Below are positions 53,482 through 64,000 of a stretch of DNA of 64,000 bases, piece by piece. Origin of the DNA: Sthenelais limicola (taxonomy: Eukaryota > Annelida > Polychaeta > Phyllodocida > Sigalionidae); assembly GCA_942159475.1 (NCBI GenBank), contig OW804096.1, positions 104,630,194 to 104,694,193 of the forward strand, read 5' to 3'. The notes beneath the pieces were generated by a model that was not told where the DNA came from, did not search any database, and saw nothing but the letters and a program-made list of their open reading frames with translations. The stretch's first letter is position 1, and every line of letters starts with the position of its first letter. The translations under genes were made by a program, and so were the position numbers.

Positions 53482-56400
53482 ATGGATGATCATCATTCTT
53501 TGGATTTATACACTCCTTCCTACAGACTACCATGTCTCAGCAGAAGAATCGCATTTGCCCTAGGTCATGTTCTCAATGATTTTGGGAGGACATTATGGCT
53601 AAATTTCGCATTGATATTCTTAGTAGCTGTCATCAAATTAACACATTTCCAAGTGGGGTTCATCATTTTGGCGGGTCAGCTAGTTGGACTTGTAAGTTCA
53701 ATTTTCTTCGATTATATTGAAAGTCGGCGAAATATTTGTTATTGTTGGTACACGAAGAGGAAAAGCTGGCATCTTTGTGGTAAGTAGAACTTATATTGTA
53801 CGTGTAATATATATAAAGGCATATTATTAAAAAAGATGTCACCATCAGAAGAACTACACGTTACCATGGTTCCTAAGACACTACCATACATAGCCTAAAT
53901 GTTGATTTGGTCATATATAGGCATATGTGAATGATAGGGGATTTTACCTGGTATAAGTAGGCCTACCATACTATACATTTAGTACAGCGATCGTCATATT
54001 GATTTGAAGAAAATAACCCGTTTCTCAAGAAAGAAGACTTCTTATATAACTTGGTCTAGACAATGTGTGTGTCATTTTATTAATTACAAACTAAGTTATC
54101 AACGGCCACGACAATTTGAAGTAGGCCTACCGTGTCAAATGAATGTTTCAGACTAACTTCCAATATCATTTCATTCTAGGTACAATACTTGTCCTTGTTT
54201 CTACTGTTATGATATTCATGAAATGTATTGGGTGCTCACATGATGAAAAATGGATCCAAGCCGTGTATTACGGGGCACTCGTAGCTATATTCCATGTCGG
54301 TTGGTCTGCGATACAAAGTTCTCACCTCGGCATGATACCAGAGATAACAAGAAACCCACACGAGCGCATCGAACTCGGTGCTATAAGGTCTGTACTTTAG
54401 ACTTATTGGTATAATTTGATGTAAAATGTAAAATGTAAAAAGATGTATTCATATGAATAATTGTTTCCTATTGCTGGGCTGGGAGTATAGAAATGTAATG
54501 TACGTGTTTGTGCATTCCTTTTTTTGTTTGCTTCTGTTGTAGATTATTTGATCAATCTATGGAGGGAATCGGTTTGTTGTAATCTATGGGCCATTATGAA
54601 TAAAGAGTTAGGGTGGCGCTGCAAATTACAATAACTGATGTAGGCCTACTATCTTTTGATCTCGGTTTCGTGGCATAACTGTTCTTAGGCCATTTTCTTC
54701 CTTTTTACTTCTCACGTGTAATTATAAAATGCAAGTGTTTTTTTTAAGTAAATAGGTTATGAATTTAGTCAGTTTTCCCTGGCTAGACATCTATGGACAA
54801 TTTGTACGGCTATAGCTACGGATCATAGCCCTGAATTGATTTTTATCGGGGCGTGCGAAAGAGAAACTCTGGAAGTTAACTTAGTGGGTGTGTTTGAACA
54901 GAGTATGTAACCCTAACTGTGACAATAAAAAGGATGTTTAATACTTTATGTACATGCTCGCTATCTTTAAAACAATTGATCCACAGCAGACAAAACGATT
55001 TCCCTATTTCCGCTGCAATCCCATGTGCAAATGTTAGGCTTAGAGGGGCGGCCATTGGGAGTAAACGAATGAATGAATGTATGTATGTTAATTAATATGT
55101 ATGTATGTTAATATGTATGTATCTATCTATGTATGTACACTCTGTTCAAGACCTACTTAGAGTAAACATCAAAGCGTCCCAATGGTAACCCTACGGCAAG
55201 CAGCTCCAAGTATATCTCAAATAGAGTGTATGTATTTATGTACGTACACGTATGTATGTATGTATGGTAAGCTATGCAGGCTAATTTGATGCAAAATAAA
55301 AAATAGCTATTTTTTTCTAATCGTCCATCGTCTGAACATGTATGAATATGTGTGTCAGAACCAGGTCCATGAAAAATTAAAATATTCACATAGGGAATTT
55401 ACATCTGACGTACGTTAATCTGCAACTTGTTCACTTTTTCAGATATATCTTTGGAGTAGTTGCAAGTCTCATCGTTTTTGCGGTGCTTTGGCTGCTCTTC
55501 TCTCTATCTGGCACACCTCTCCTTGATTCGGAGGATCATATCTGGTTCAGGGTATGTATAATTCTTATAACATTCTAAAAGCCTACCCTAGCCATTAAAA
55601 ATGCTGAAGTACAATGAAAGCTGAGTAACACTAGATATTCGCTGATTGCCTTGTAACGCTACAATAGCAACTAGTTCGGTGAAACAAAATAACAATGTAA
55701 GAAATGAATCTGTATCGATAGCTGATGCAGGAAACTTAAACAGAGTTAAAGGCTTCAAAATTATGAGCTTAAACATCAGAAGCTTACTAAGAAGACAAGT
55801 GAACTTTTGAAGCCCTGACGAAAAAATTGAAATTTGATGTGATTTATATAAATGAAACCTGGCTGAATGAAAAAATCTATGATAACCTGGTGAACCTGGA
55901 GAATTATAACTTATATAGATTAGATATAAATACCACCAAGAAAACAGGTGGAGGGCTGGCAATGTATATATTGGAAAAATATGAAATACCTCATATTAGT
56001 GACGATCTCCAGATGAGTACCCCTGACATTGAAATCCAAACAGCAACAATTAAAGTAAACAAATTTAAAGAAATCACATTAATTATTCATATCGCCCACC
56101 AGACTCTAATCTGGCAAGCATAATAACATTAATAACTGAAATACTAGACAAAATCAAATTAAGACAACTCAGAAAAAATATTAGTTGGAGATTTCAATGT
56201 CAACTATTCAACATCATCACCTAGTAAATCCCTATTGCAAACAATTGAGTACAATGTTTCAATGGAGCCGCTAATTACAGTACCAACTCATATTTCTAGC
56301 ACCACTGAAACAACAATCGACCTTATTTTTACAAATTCAAAAATTATACAGAACTGTGGTGTTCTCGATGTTAATATGAGTGACCACAAACCAACATTTA

Positions 56401-59400
56401 TAGTAATAAAGAAGCTTAACGAAGAATATCGCAAGATTACTTTCAAGTGCAGAACATACCAAACCTATGATCAAAATGAATTTATTAATAAATTAGAAAA
56501 TTGCAACTGGGAAATACTATTAGCATCAAACGATCTTATTACTCCACGGTGAAGTATGTATCACATAACATTTGTATGTAGAGGCGTGTGGTACATACCG
56601 TGTGGTACATTGTTTTGTACCACATGCAAAATAAACTCATTTGATTGGTTCCCTTCCACGCGGGAAAACGCATTGTCAATGACTCTTACTAGCGTTACTA
56701 ACGTTGCGACGTTATGATGTTCACTATTGCGTCATCGCCGGCATGGCATGGTCGAAACTTCGTAAGTAAATAAAGGACTTTTGTTTTAATTTCTGATTTT
56801 ATTAACACCACCGTGGAGTAAAAATAGGACCGCATCCCGTAGGTGGTCTGGCCGAAAGGATCACATTGACCCTCAACGATTCTTTTCGATATAACACACT
56901 CGCCTATCGGCTCGTGTGCCATGCGAAAAGAAACGTCTCGGGTCAATGTGATCCTTTCGGCCAGACCACCTACTCGTGCGGTCCTATCATAATATCTGTT
57001 GGGATAATATGTTAGGAAACTACTATAGGGGACAAACTGGCAGAAAAAATACCAGACCCAACAAATGAAGATAAATTAAGGTACCAACAGATACACGATA
57101 GGGTTGACCCACCCCAAACAAAATTTACCTATACTCCAGTTAACCTTGAGGAACTTAAACAAATTATAAAATTGATCCCATCCAGCAAATTCTCTGGAAT
57201 AGAAGAACTACCGTCATGGCTGCTAAAAGTAGCCCCCTTAGCTTTAACCCCAAAATTCAAGAAAATAATTGACTTGACCTATGAAACATCAACAATACCA
57301 AATTAATGGAAAAAATCTAGGGTCACCCCCATCCATAAATCTGGAGACGTCCCAGACCCAGGCAATTATAGGCCCATTTCAACTATCCAAATGCCAGCTA
57401 AAATTCTCGAAAAGGTATTCCAAGCACAACTCATGAGTTACTTAGAAAATAATAATTTACTCTTTGAGTACCAGTATGGATTTAGACCAGGGATGTCTAC
57501 AAGAGATGCATTATTAAACTGTTAATTATTATTAATCTGTTGAATGTATATAAAACCTTCAATGAAGGTCATATGGTCAGAGCCACCTACCTCGACCTAA
57601 GAAAAGCTTTTGATATGGTTAACCACCAGCGGCTAATACATAAATTAAAGACATTTGGTATAAATGATAAAGAACTAGAATGGTTTATAAATTACTTAAC
57701 TGACAGGAAACAGCAAGTATTTGTAAATACTAAAATGTCCAACGTTAGAAAGATCACATGTGGAGTCTCACAAGGAACAACACTGGGCCCTGTCCTATTT
57801 AGTATATATATCTGAGTTCGTTGAATCTGTATTGGAAATGAAGAGACAGGACACGAAGTTGCTCGTATGCCGGCAGCTGAGACCGCCCTTTATTTAAATG
57901 ATTCAAAAGGAAAAAAAACCAAAAGTCTCTGAGTCTTTGATAAGCTGCTGGCTGCAATGCGTCCGAACCACAGGGAGGTGCGAGTAGGAATGGCCTCCCT
58001 GGAACTGTCCACCAGGTGAGAGAGAGGGGAGGGGGTCTGGCAGCGACCTCTAGCAGCACTCCCCGATATATATTGATATAAATAGCATGCGATCTATATC
58101 AAGCCATATATAAACGATCTCCCCCTCAGTATAACACAATCAAATATACAAATCTTTGCAGATGACACTATAATATACAAAACAGGCCCAAATAGTACGG
58201 AAGTCACTAAGGGTTTACAAACAGACCTCGATGCAGTTAGCCACTGGTGCCGCGTAAACAGAATCTCATTGAACTTAACCAAATCAAAGACGCAAACCTT
58301 TATTAATCAGCGAATACTTGGGTCGAGGTGGGAATGCCAAATGTTATACAAATTACCTTGCAATGTAATAGCCTTGGATGGTGAAGCTCTCAAAGAAGTC
58401 TCTACATTTAAATATCTAGGAATGAATATAAACTGCCAACTCAAATTCAAGCAAATAATTACTAAACTAATTAGTTTACTAAGCTATAAAAGTTGGCAAC
58501 TAGCAAAACTGAGAGACAAGATACCCAAAGAAACACTTCTACGCATTTATAAAGTTATGGTCCTCCCCATTATAGACCAATCAGATATCTTTCATGAATC
58601 TCACCATGCTACGTATACTCATCAACTCCAAATTATACAGAATAAAATTCTAAGAATAATATTCTAAGAATAATATACAACTTACCATCCAGGGCTAGTG
58701 TGACACACCTACATGTATCAAACAATCTTTTACCACTCAAACATGGGCGCAGATTGCATCTCTTAGAAGTGGGCCACCGTCTGGCAAGAAACCCCAGGAA
58801 TATAGACCTACGAGAAATAAACACCCGCAATTTTGCACTAGGCAGAAAGGTCTTAAGACAAATTACACCTAAAACAGCAGATTAGGAAATCGGTAATAAA
58901 CAGAATTACATATTCCTGGAACAGATTGCTGACTGGCCCACAAAATTGTAGACTCTAAACATTTCAAATACTATGCCAGGTCAACATCTATCTAGATTAA
59001 CGAAAACTTTATTGAATAAGTCATAGCATAAGCTTTGAACATTTTGCAAGACTCAAAAATGTGTATTCACACCCACTCGCCATATTGTATTGCTCATTCA
59101 TCTTATTGTTTATATAACTTAACTTAAAATTATGTAGTGATGCCAAAACACTACACACACATGCTTACTGTAATATACAAAGGATGCCACTGAAACCTCC
59201 CTCATGTTGGAGAATTGTCATCTCATGTGCAATCTTTGATTGAAATAAAGTGTTTCTTAAATCTTAAATCTACCCGAAGGACTTTCAATTGTAAATATGT
59301 ATTTGAGTGTTCACTATCTGAACGGTATAACAAAAACTAGTTTCTATCTCAATGATGTGACAGACTCTGGCGATAACGTTGGCCGTTGCTGGAGGAATTG

Positions 59401-61650
59401 CTTCGTTTATATTTCATCTGGGGACAGACGAACATGGTTTTGACTTATTCCTTGAGGCTAACCTGTCTACTGTTAGTTACGAAAGAATGACATGGCGTCA
59501 GTGGCTTCAGCAACCAAAGTTTTATCTGGTTCGTATGAAATAAAAATGTTAGTCTACAGTACTAGTGATTCACTGTTATATTTGAATCTGTTTTGATGTT
59601 CACCTTACAAACATTTACAATGATGAAATTTCGTTTTACTTAAAGAAAATTCTTCTCCTGGTTACCCTACTTTCAGGTGTCTGCAATCCACACATTATTA
59701 CGGGTTTCAGCGAACCTAGCTACAATTTACCTTCCACTGTACCTTTTCTATACCCTGAAACTTCATAAGGTAGGTATTTGTGATTTTTGAATGGATGTGG
59801 AAATAGTCACCATGATACCTATGATTTAATTTTGTCTGCTTGCCTTGGAATACGTACCGCACATTTGTTATGTAACATCCAGTCCAAGTAACAATAACAT
59901 TTTGCAAATCGTGTTCCTCATCGTAGGTCTATATTGCTGCTGTTCCTCTGGCTAGCTACTTGGCGAAAATATTCATTCCATTCGCCACTCGTCCCTTTGG
60001 TAGCTGCACGTCACCTAAGGTAGGATTTTGTAGCGTTTAATATCGCTACTGTCCTCCAGACGTAAATTTTAAGAATTCGCTTCCTTATGTTCTATAATGC
60101 ATATGAATTATACATCATACATTACGCCCTCCAGGTAACCGTTATTATTGGATCAGTTCTTGTTGCTGGGGCTGGAGTTTGGTCCTGGTTCATCAAGGAT
60201 TCATGGAGTCTACATGAGATTCACGTCATAGGCATGGCTATACTCATGGGAGCTGGAAGTTCCACCGCCTGTGTTTCCGCCCTGGATGTAGTGCAGAGAC
60301 TTCTTGGGGACAAGACGGTAAAATATCTATATTTTGTTTTTAGAGCTACATTTTCTAGTAATGTTGGTAAAATAATAACTTATTCCATCATCTTAAAATC
60401 TCCTATTAATTTGGCATTTTAATTTTTTTAGAGTATATTTTCTAAGCCTGCAAAAAATGTTAATCTACATGCGTTGACTGTTTACAGGAGACCGGTGCGT
60501 TTGTGTATGGCTCACTTTCCGCGCTTGACAAAGCCTTGACCGGAGTGGCTGTTGTTATAATCCAGACTTTATATAAAGAATTCGATAGGTACAGCCAACA
60601 TTGCATATTTCTTCTTTAGAACATGAATGTCCAATTCGCAATCATGAAATCTGATAAGCTCAAACGTTTGTGGAACACTTTTAATTATTTCTATTTGAGT
60701 AATATGTTTCAATACCTTGGTAAACGTTTACGGATTAATGTGTTTCTTTGTTTTCAGTCAGATGATTAATAAAGGAATCGACTACTATAGATGTATCTTT
60801 GCTGTTGTGGCATGTTTAGCAGCTCTGGCCTTGCTGGTTCACTTTGCCTTACTTCCACAAAATCTATCCATCCTCCGGGGAAGAGGTATGTCATAAAGAA
60901 CGGTTATTTATGGGAAAATTGTGTGTAATTTCAATAACATTTATAAGTTATTAAAAAACATAACAATGTATTTATATTTTTGGGCTTATTTTCAAAGAAA
61001 CTTTCTCTCTTCATCTTTCTGCAAATTCATATGCTTCAGGTGAAATCTTCACACGCGCTTCCATAGAACATGACCCTGGAAATCAAGGTGATTGTAGCAT
61101 GAAGCCATTTGAGACGACAGCGTCTGAAGACTGTTTTAACTACTGGTCCTGCCTTAGTACATCAAATGAGACCGAGGCGCACTATGTGGCTGTGACCTTT
61201 AATTCACCTGCCTCCATCAGGGACCAAATCCTACCAAGTATCGGTGGCAGCGTCAATACTAATTACAGTCCATTCACAGCGTCTGTGTTTGAGACTAACA
61301 GACGAAGTCACTCCTATGAAAGTATTGAGGCTCTAAGATCAGCCAGTTCGCTACGCTCCATTCAATCTGCACCAAATTTTATTGAGTATTCAGGAAACCA
61401 CGAAAGGCCTTCAGATGTTCGAACCGATAGCCGGCCCAAGACTGGACCTTCCATCAAAGATAATGTTAATTTGCTTGAAAATGAAGAGCTTCCAGAACCT
61501 ACGATGTCAAAGGTGGTGAGAAATGAAGCCTCAGCTGAGCCCCACGGTGCTACTAGTACACCTGTCACTGTGCATGTTCCTTCTCAGGAAAGCGGACACC
61601 ATGATGCCGACAATGAACCTGTTGCCAGCTCTCCTTATGATAATGTTTGA
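53482..61650 (+). CDS. MFSD12: Mfsd12-like major facilitator transporter, ten coding exons
   Basis: Coding exons: 53482-53779, 54180-54387, 55443-55551, 59364-59528, 59677-59769, 59927-60019, 60135-60317, 60488-60588, 60758-60885, 61040-61650. Phases agree throughout, about 662 aa. Twelve hydrophobic segments. Family-typical strings: GHVLNDFGRTLW in TM1, KSWHLCGT before TM3, YYGALVAIFHVGWSAIQSSH and IPEITRNPHERIELGAIRY (loop after TM4), STACVSALDVVQRLLGDKTETGAFVYG, and SALDKALTGVAVVIIQ. MFSD12 of vertebrates is needed to bring cysteine into melanosomes and lysosomes. The last exon adds about 190 hydrophilic, Ser/Pro/Glu-rich residues; human MFSD12 is near 480 aa, so this tail is an expansion. 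Donor GTCTGT after exon 2 and GTTCGT after exon 4 are weak but in phase. Confidence 0.92.
55071..55262. repeat. TATG/GTAT microsatellite
   Basis: Runs of ATGTATGT at 55076-55136 and 55226-55265 in Mfsd12 intron 2, separated by about 90 bp of unique sequence. Confidence 0.8.
56538..56990. mobile_element. foldback element inserted in the LINE endonuclease/RT linker
   Basis: TACTCCACGGTG (56538) faces CACCGTGGAGTA (56808-56820). Next to it a 162-bp palindrome (56825-56986) begins TAGGACCGCA and ends TGCGGTCCTA. Its arms pair through GGTGGTCTGGCCGAAAGGAT and GATTCTTTTCG around centre ACTCGCCTATCGGCTCG. The centre has the same CTCG-x-CGAG-like layout as the hairpins at 5811 and 10176. Confidence 0.8.
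57811..58106. mobile_element. 296-bp insertion inside the LINE RT
   Basis: Bounded by TATA on both sides. Removing the insert plus one TATA restores a continuous LINE frame, so a 4-bp target duplication fits. Starts TCTGAGTTCG and ends ATCAAGCCA. No inverted ends seen. A solo LTR is possible but unproven. Confidence 0.65.
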
Positions 61651-62943
61651 TTTAAGGGTCTCGTTAATGATAGTTATAGCTGTTTCTGTCCTTAAGTCTT
61701 ACGTTAAGTCTGGATCGAATGCGTCGTCAGTGTTTCTGTTCGACGCATGCGTCGTCAGTGTTTCTGTTCTCATGTCTTCCATTGTAATTTGGGCAGGAAA
61801 AATTAGGCCTTTATACTAAGGTAATACTTTAGTGACTTGGGAAGGGCGGTGTAATTAGCTTGTTACATGGACGGGTTTTCTGAGATATGGAAGAATAATA
61901 CCATTTTTTGTAGAAATACGAAATATTTTTATACAGCCAAAAGCGGTAACAAAATTTGATTTTTGGCTGGGGATACTTTTCATGTCTCATAGATATTAGG
62001 CAGGAAATGGACAATTGTCAATTTTTGTTACCATGATACTCGCCTGTTATTGCCTTGTCGAAATAAGGCAGCCTTAGTTAGAAATACTGTACCGTTATTG
62101 GATCGAATACCTGCACATGCACACAAGTCATGTAGTTGTTAAAATCCACGATTCAATTATCGTGATCCAGAAGCTCTGCTTGCCCTCGTTAGTATTAAGT
62201 GAGATATTTACTGTGCATGATCTCCCTGCTTGCGTGAGATCAATGAAGCTGTCCACACTTGCTCATACATTTATATATTTTGACTGCTGAAAGGGGACGA
62301 TAGTGTATAATTGTTGACATATGCTAGTATTGTATTTAGACTGGATTTTTACTTGTTCTACGTGGATAGTAGAACCTTTTTTTTGTCAATTTCTAACGAC
62401 AATTGACCTAAACTATGATAATGGGACCAAACCATTTTATAGTAACTTAGCTAAAGCTGTGATGTATGGGAGATAAATAATGGGGCCGAAGAATTCGTGT
62501 TTCCAAGTATAGCATCCAATATTGCTTAAAGCTGTTCATTTAATATTGTTTACTTTAGGGAATAGATCATTTCTTGTTATTCCTGTAGAGCCTTGTGCTC
62601 ATAAATGTATTCTCTATGCCTAACTATCAGGTCTATCCATGTTGTAACGACAAAAATACCACTAACGGTTTATGGAGTAACAAGCCAACAAAATACTCGG
62701 GTTTGTGCAATTTCCAAGGCCAACCAGCTGGCAGATGCATCAAAGAAATCAAATAGATGTTTATTTTGATACTTGCCATGGCGCGTAGACCTTTACATTT
62801 TCTACTTAAACATATTTGTTAAGTTTCATACACGATTTAACCTGAAAATAAAAACCAGGAAGAAAGATAGTTCTCAACTTGTGTACCAAAACGAAACGTT
62901 AGGGCGTCTGAGGAAAAGACCCACTTACTCATCGAGTACAAAT
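61651..62943. other. convergent 3' region between Mfsd12 and the ASB gene
   Basis: A 20-bp direct repeat GCGTCGTCAGTGTTTCTGTT occurs at about 61721 and 61750. Plus-strand AATAAA at 62847-62852 and minus-strand AATAAA (TTTATT, 62761-62766) face each other, so if used the two 3' UTRs would overlap by about 100 bp. Otherwise nothing recognised. Confidence 0.45.
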
Positions 62944-64000
62944 TCATGAAACGAAATGCTCATTTCCTATCAAACCTTTCAATAGGATGAATTCTTTTAA
63001 CATTTTAGGCAGTATATCGGTGGATAGTGCTTGATGAACATGAAAACCAAGAAAGTTTCTTAAAGCATTGCGACAGAATGATTTCAGTGATTGGGGATGT
63101 CTAGCTATTTCGTCCAGGGTCAGAGCAATCTTTTTATCATCATTGTCCTCTATGAAAGTCTTTATAAGGTGCTTTGTTGCCCAGCTGTTTTGACCTAAGT
63201 CTACTCCACATAACAAAAGGGGAATAACTTTCGATAGTTCTTTCATGTTGTGAGAGAGCATTACAAAGAGAATAGAATCATGTTGATGGAACCCGTTATC
63301 CATTTTTAACTCTTTAAACATACGTACATGGGAACCCGATTCCCAAGACATGGGGATGTTTAAATATAGAAGATATTCGAGGTGGTCCCAACCTTTTCTT
63401 GCACTCAAACACACCGGGGCAGTACATTCGTTGTTTTTACGGATTAGTCCTCGGCAAGGGTTGGCTCCAAATCTTAAAAGATCTTGAAGAATACATCTAG
63501 GAGAATCTAGATGTATAGCAGATGAAAGCGGCGATAGCATTCGACCTAATTTCAAGCATTTGTTTGGATTGGCATTTGATTTTAGTAAGAGAGAAACCAT
63601 TTCAGGTTGTTCGGTAATTATAGCAAACATAAGTGGAGTGAAACCTTGCCTATCCTCTTTGTCTACTGGGCAACCATACTCAATAAGTTTCCTGAGAAGA
63701 CCTAGGTCTTGATTGATAGCTTCATGTAGTACATCGCATTGGCTTATATCTGCTCCGCGTTTCAGCAATAAATCAATTATGTCATAATGCTGCATGCATA
63801 TAGCAATATAGAGCGGTGAAAGCTCTTTATTGACATCCACTTTATCCTCAGGAAGAAAAATGTTATTACAAAGTGCATTGATATCACACCCATGGTCAAT
63901 TAGTATTCGGGTGGCGTCATAATAGCCCCTGTAAAGAGCAAGGTGAAGGGCAGTATGACCGTCCAGATTTCTTCCATCTAGGGAGGCACCAATATTAATG
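62944..64000 (-). CDS. ankyrin-repeat and SOCS-box (ASB-type) protein, 5' part off-window
   Basis: The minus-strand frame is open from the right edge (position 64000) to the stop at 62944, at least 350 residues. Ankyrin repeats: DGHTALHLALYRGYYDATRILIDHG (from 63966), SPLYIAICMQHYDIIDLLLKRGAD, GFTPLMFAIITEQPEMVSLLLKSNA and at least one weaker unit (SPLSSAIHLDSPRCILQDLLRFGA). The C-terminus is a SOCS box: PQSLKSFCRNALRNFLG (BC-box pattern Leu-x3-Cys) and LPKMLKEFILL (Cul5-box-like). ASB proteins recruit substrates to Elongin B/C-Cullin-5 ubiquitin ligases. Which ASB this is cannot be told from the C-terminal part. There is no intron in the visible coding part. Confidence 0.88.
   Translation of the reverse strand, partial: INIGASLDGRNLDGHTALHLALYRGYYDATRILIDHGCDINALCNNIFLPEDKVDVNKELSPLYIAICMQHYDIIDLLLKRGADISQCDVLHEAINQDLGLLRKLIEYGCPVDKEDRQGFTPLMFAIITEQPEMVSLLLKSNANPNKCLKLGRMLSPLSSAIHLDSPRCILQDLLRFGANPCRGLIRKNNECTAPVCLSARKGWDHLEYLLYLNIPMSWESGSHVRMFKELKMDNGFHQHDSILFVMLSHNMKELSKVIPLLLCGVDLGQNSWATKHLIKTFIEDNDDKKIALTLDEIARHPQSLKSFCRNALRNFLGFHVHQALSTDILPKMLKEFILLKGLIGNEHFVS

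Larger units (their letters stand above)
55600..59272 (+). pseudogene. CR1/L2-like LINE in Mfsd12 intron 3, broken by two insertions
   Basis: Endonuclease: IMSLNIRSLLRR (55766), IYINETWLNE, GGGLAMYILEKYE, VGDFNVN, TIDLIFTNSK, VNMSDHKPTF. RT: VTPIHKSGDVPDPGNYRPIS, YQYGFRPGMSTRDALL, YLDLRKAFDMVNH, GVSQGTTLGPVLFSIYI, then after an insert FADDTIIYK and the thumb region to about 58885. Several stops and frameshifts, so inactive. The tail is short TTAAATCT repeats at 59252-59272 instead of poly(A), as in CR1/L2 elements. Insertions at about 56538-57010 and 57811-58106 split it, and the second separates the motif before the catalytic FADD from FADD itself. CTACCC adjoins both ends (about 55583 and 59271), a possible short duplication. 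Confidence 0.88.

Noticed and set aside
1..64000. CRISPR arrays, rRNA or tRNA genes
   Set aside because: No regularly spaced short direct repeats with unique spacers. No tRNA or rRNA signature words were found on reading, although a covariance scan was not possible.

Overview
This window is animal nuclear DNA: genes are split by GT..AG introns, most of the sequence is transposable elements (TEs), and no bacterial gene organisation is seen. The TE mix (Ty3/gypsy, DIRS, Penelope, a Tx1/L1-like LINE, CR1/L2-like LINE debris, pogo, a Transib-like element, hAT-like and TTAA-flanked MITEs), the abundance of the palindrome TAGGCCTA, and a Mfsd12 / Mphosph10 / ASB gene content suggest a marine invertebrate (echinoderm, hemichordate, amphioxus or similar). 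The species cannot be fixed from the sequence alone.

Layout. 1-12.3 kb: a broken Ty3/gypsy element lies inside a second, older gypsy-type element on the other strand. The second element's gag (10.6-11.5 kb) and protease (3.5-4.1 kb) are split by about 6.3 kb of foldback and inverted-repeat DNA, including two apparently identical 1,233-bp copies in inverted orientation. 12.3-15.8 kb: a pogo-type transposase with a C-terminal zinc finger. 15.86-20.54 kb (minus): a LINE bounded by a 14-bp target-site duplication. Its first ORF is a NADAR (YbiA-like) domain, the most unusual thing in the window. 21.3-29.6 kb: two head-to-tail DIRS (tyrosine-recombinase) retrotransposons, with a Penelope-like element inserted at their junction. 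The Penelope 3' region carries a hammerhead-like motif. 29.9-31.6 kb: a 1,715-bp element with 47-bp terminal repeats beginning CACTGTG and a 5-bp duplication, as in the Transib/ProtoRAG group.

Host genes. 32.1-46.5 kb (+): Mphosph10 (MPP10, U3 snoRNP / small-subunit processome), ten coding exons, about 684 aa. 53.4-61.65 kb (+): an Mfsd12-like 12-TM transporter, ten coding exons, about 662 aa, with an unusually long hydrophilic C-terminal tail. 62.9-64.0 kb (minus, cut by the window edge): an ankyrin-repeat/SOCS-box (ASB-type) protein convergent with Mfsd12. The introns and spacers hold LINE, Penelope, MITE and satellite debris, and one Mfsd12 intron holds a LINE that is itself broken twice.

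The three host genes have unrelated jobs: ribosome biogenesis, lysosomal/melanosomal transport and Cullin-5 ubiquitin ligation. The rest is best read as layered insertions whose order can be reconstructed from what interrupts what.
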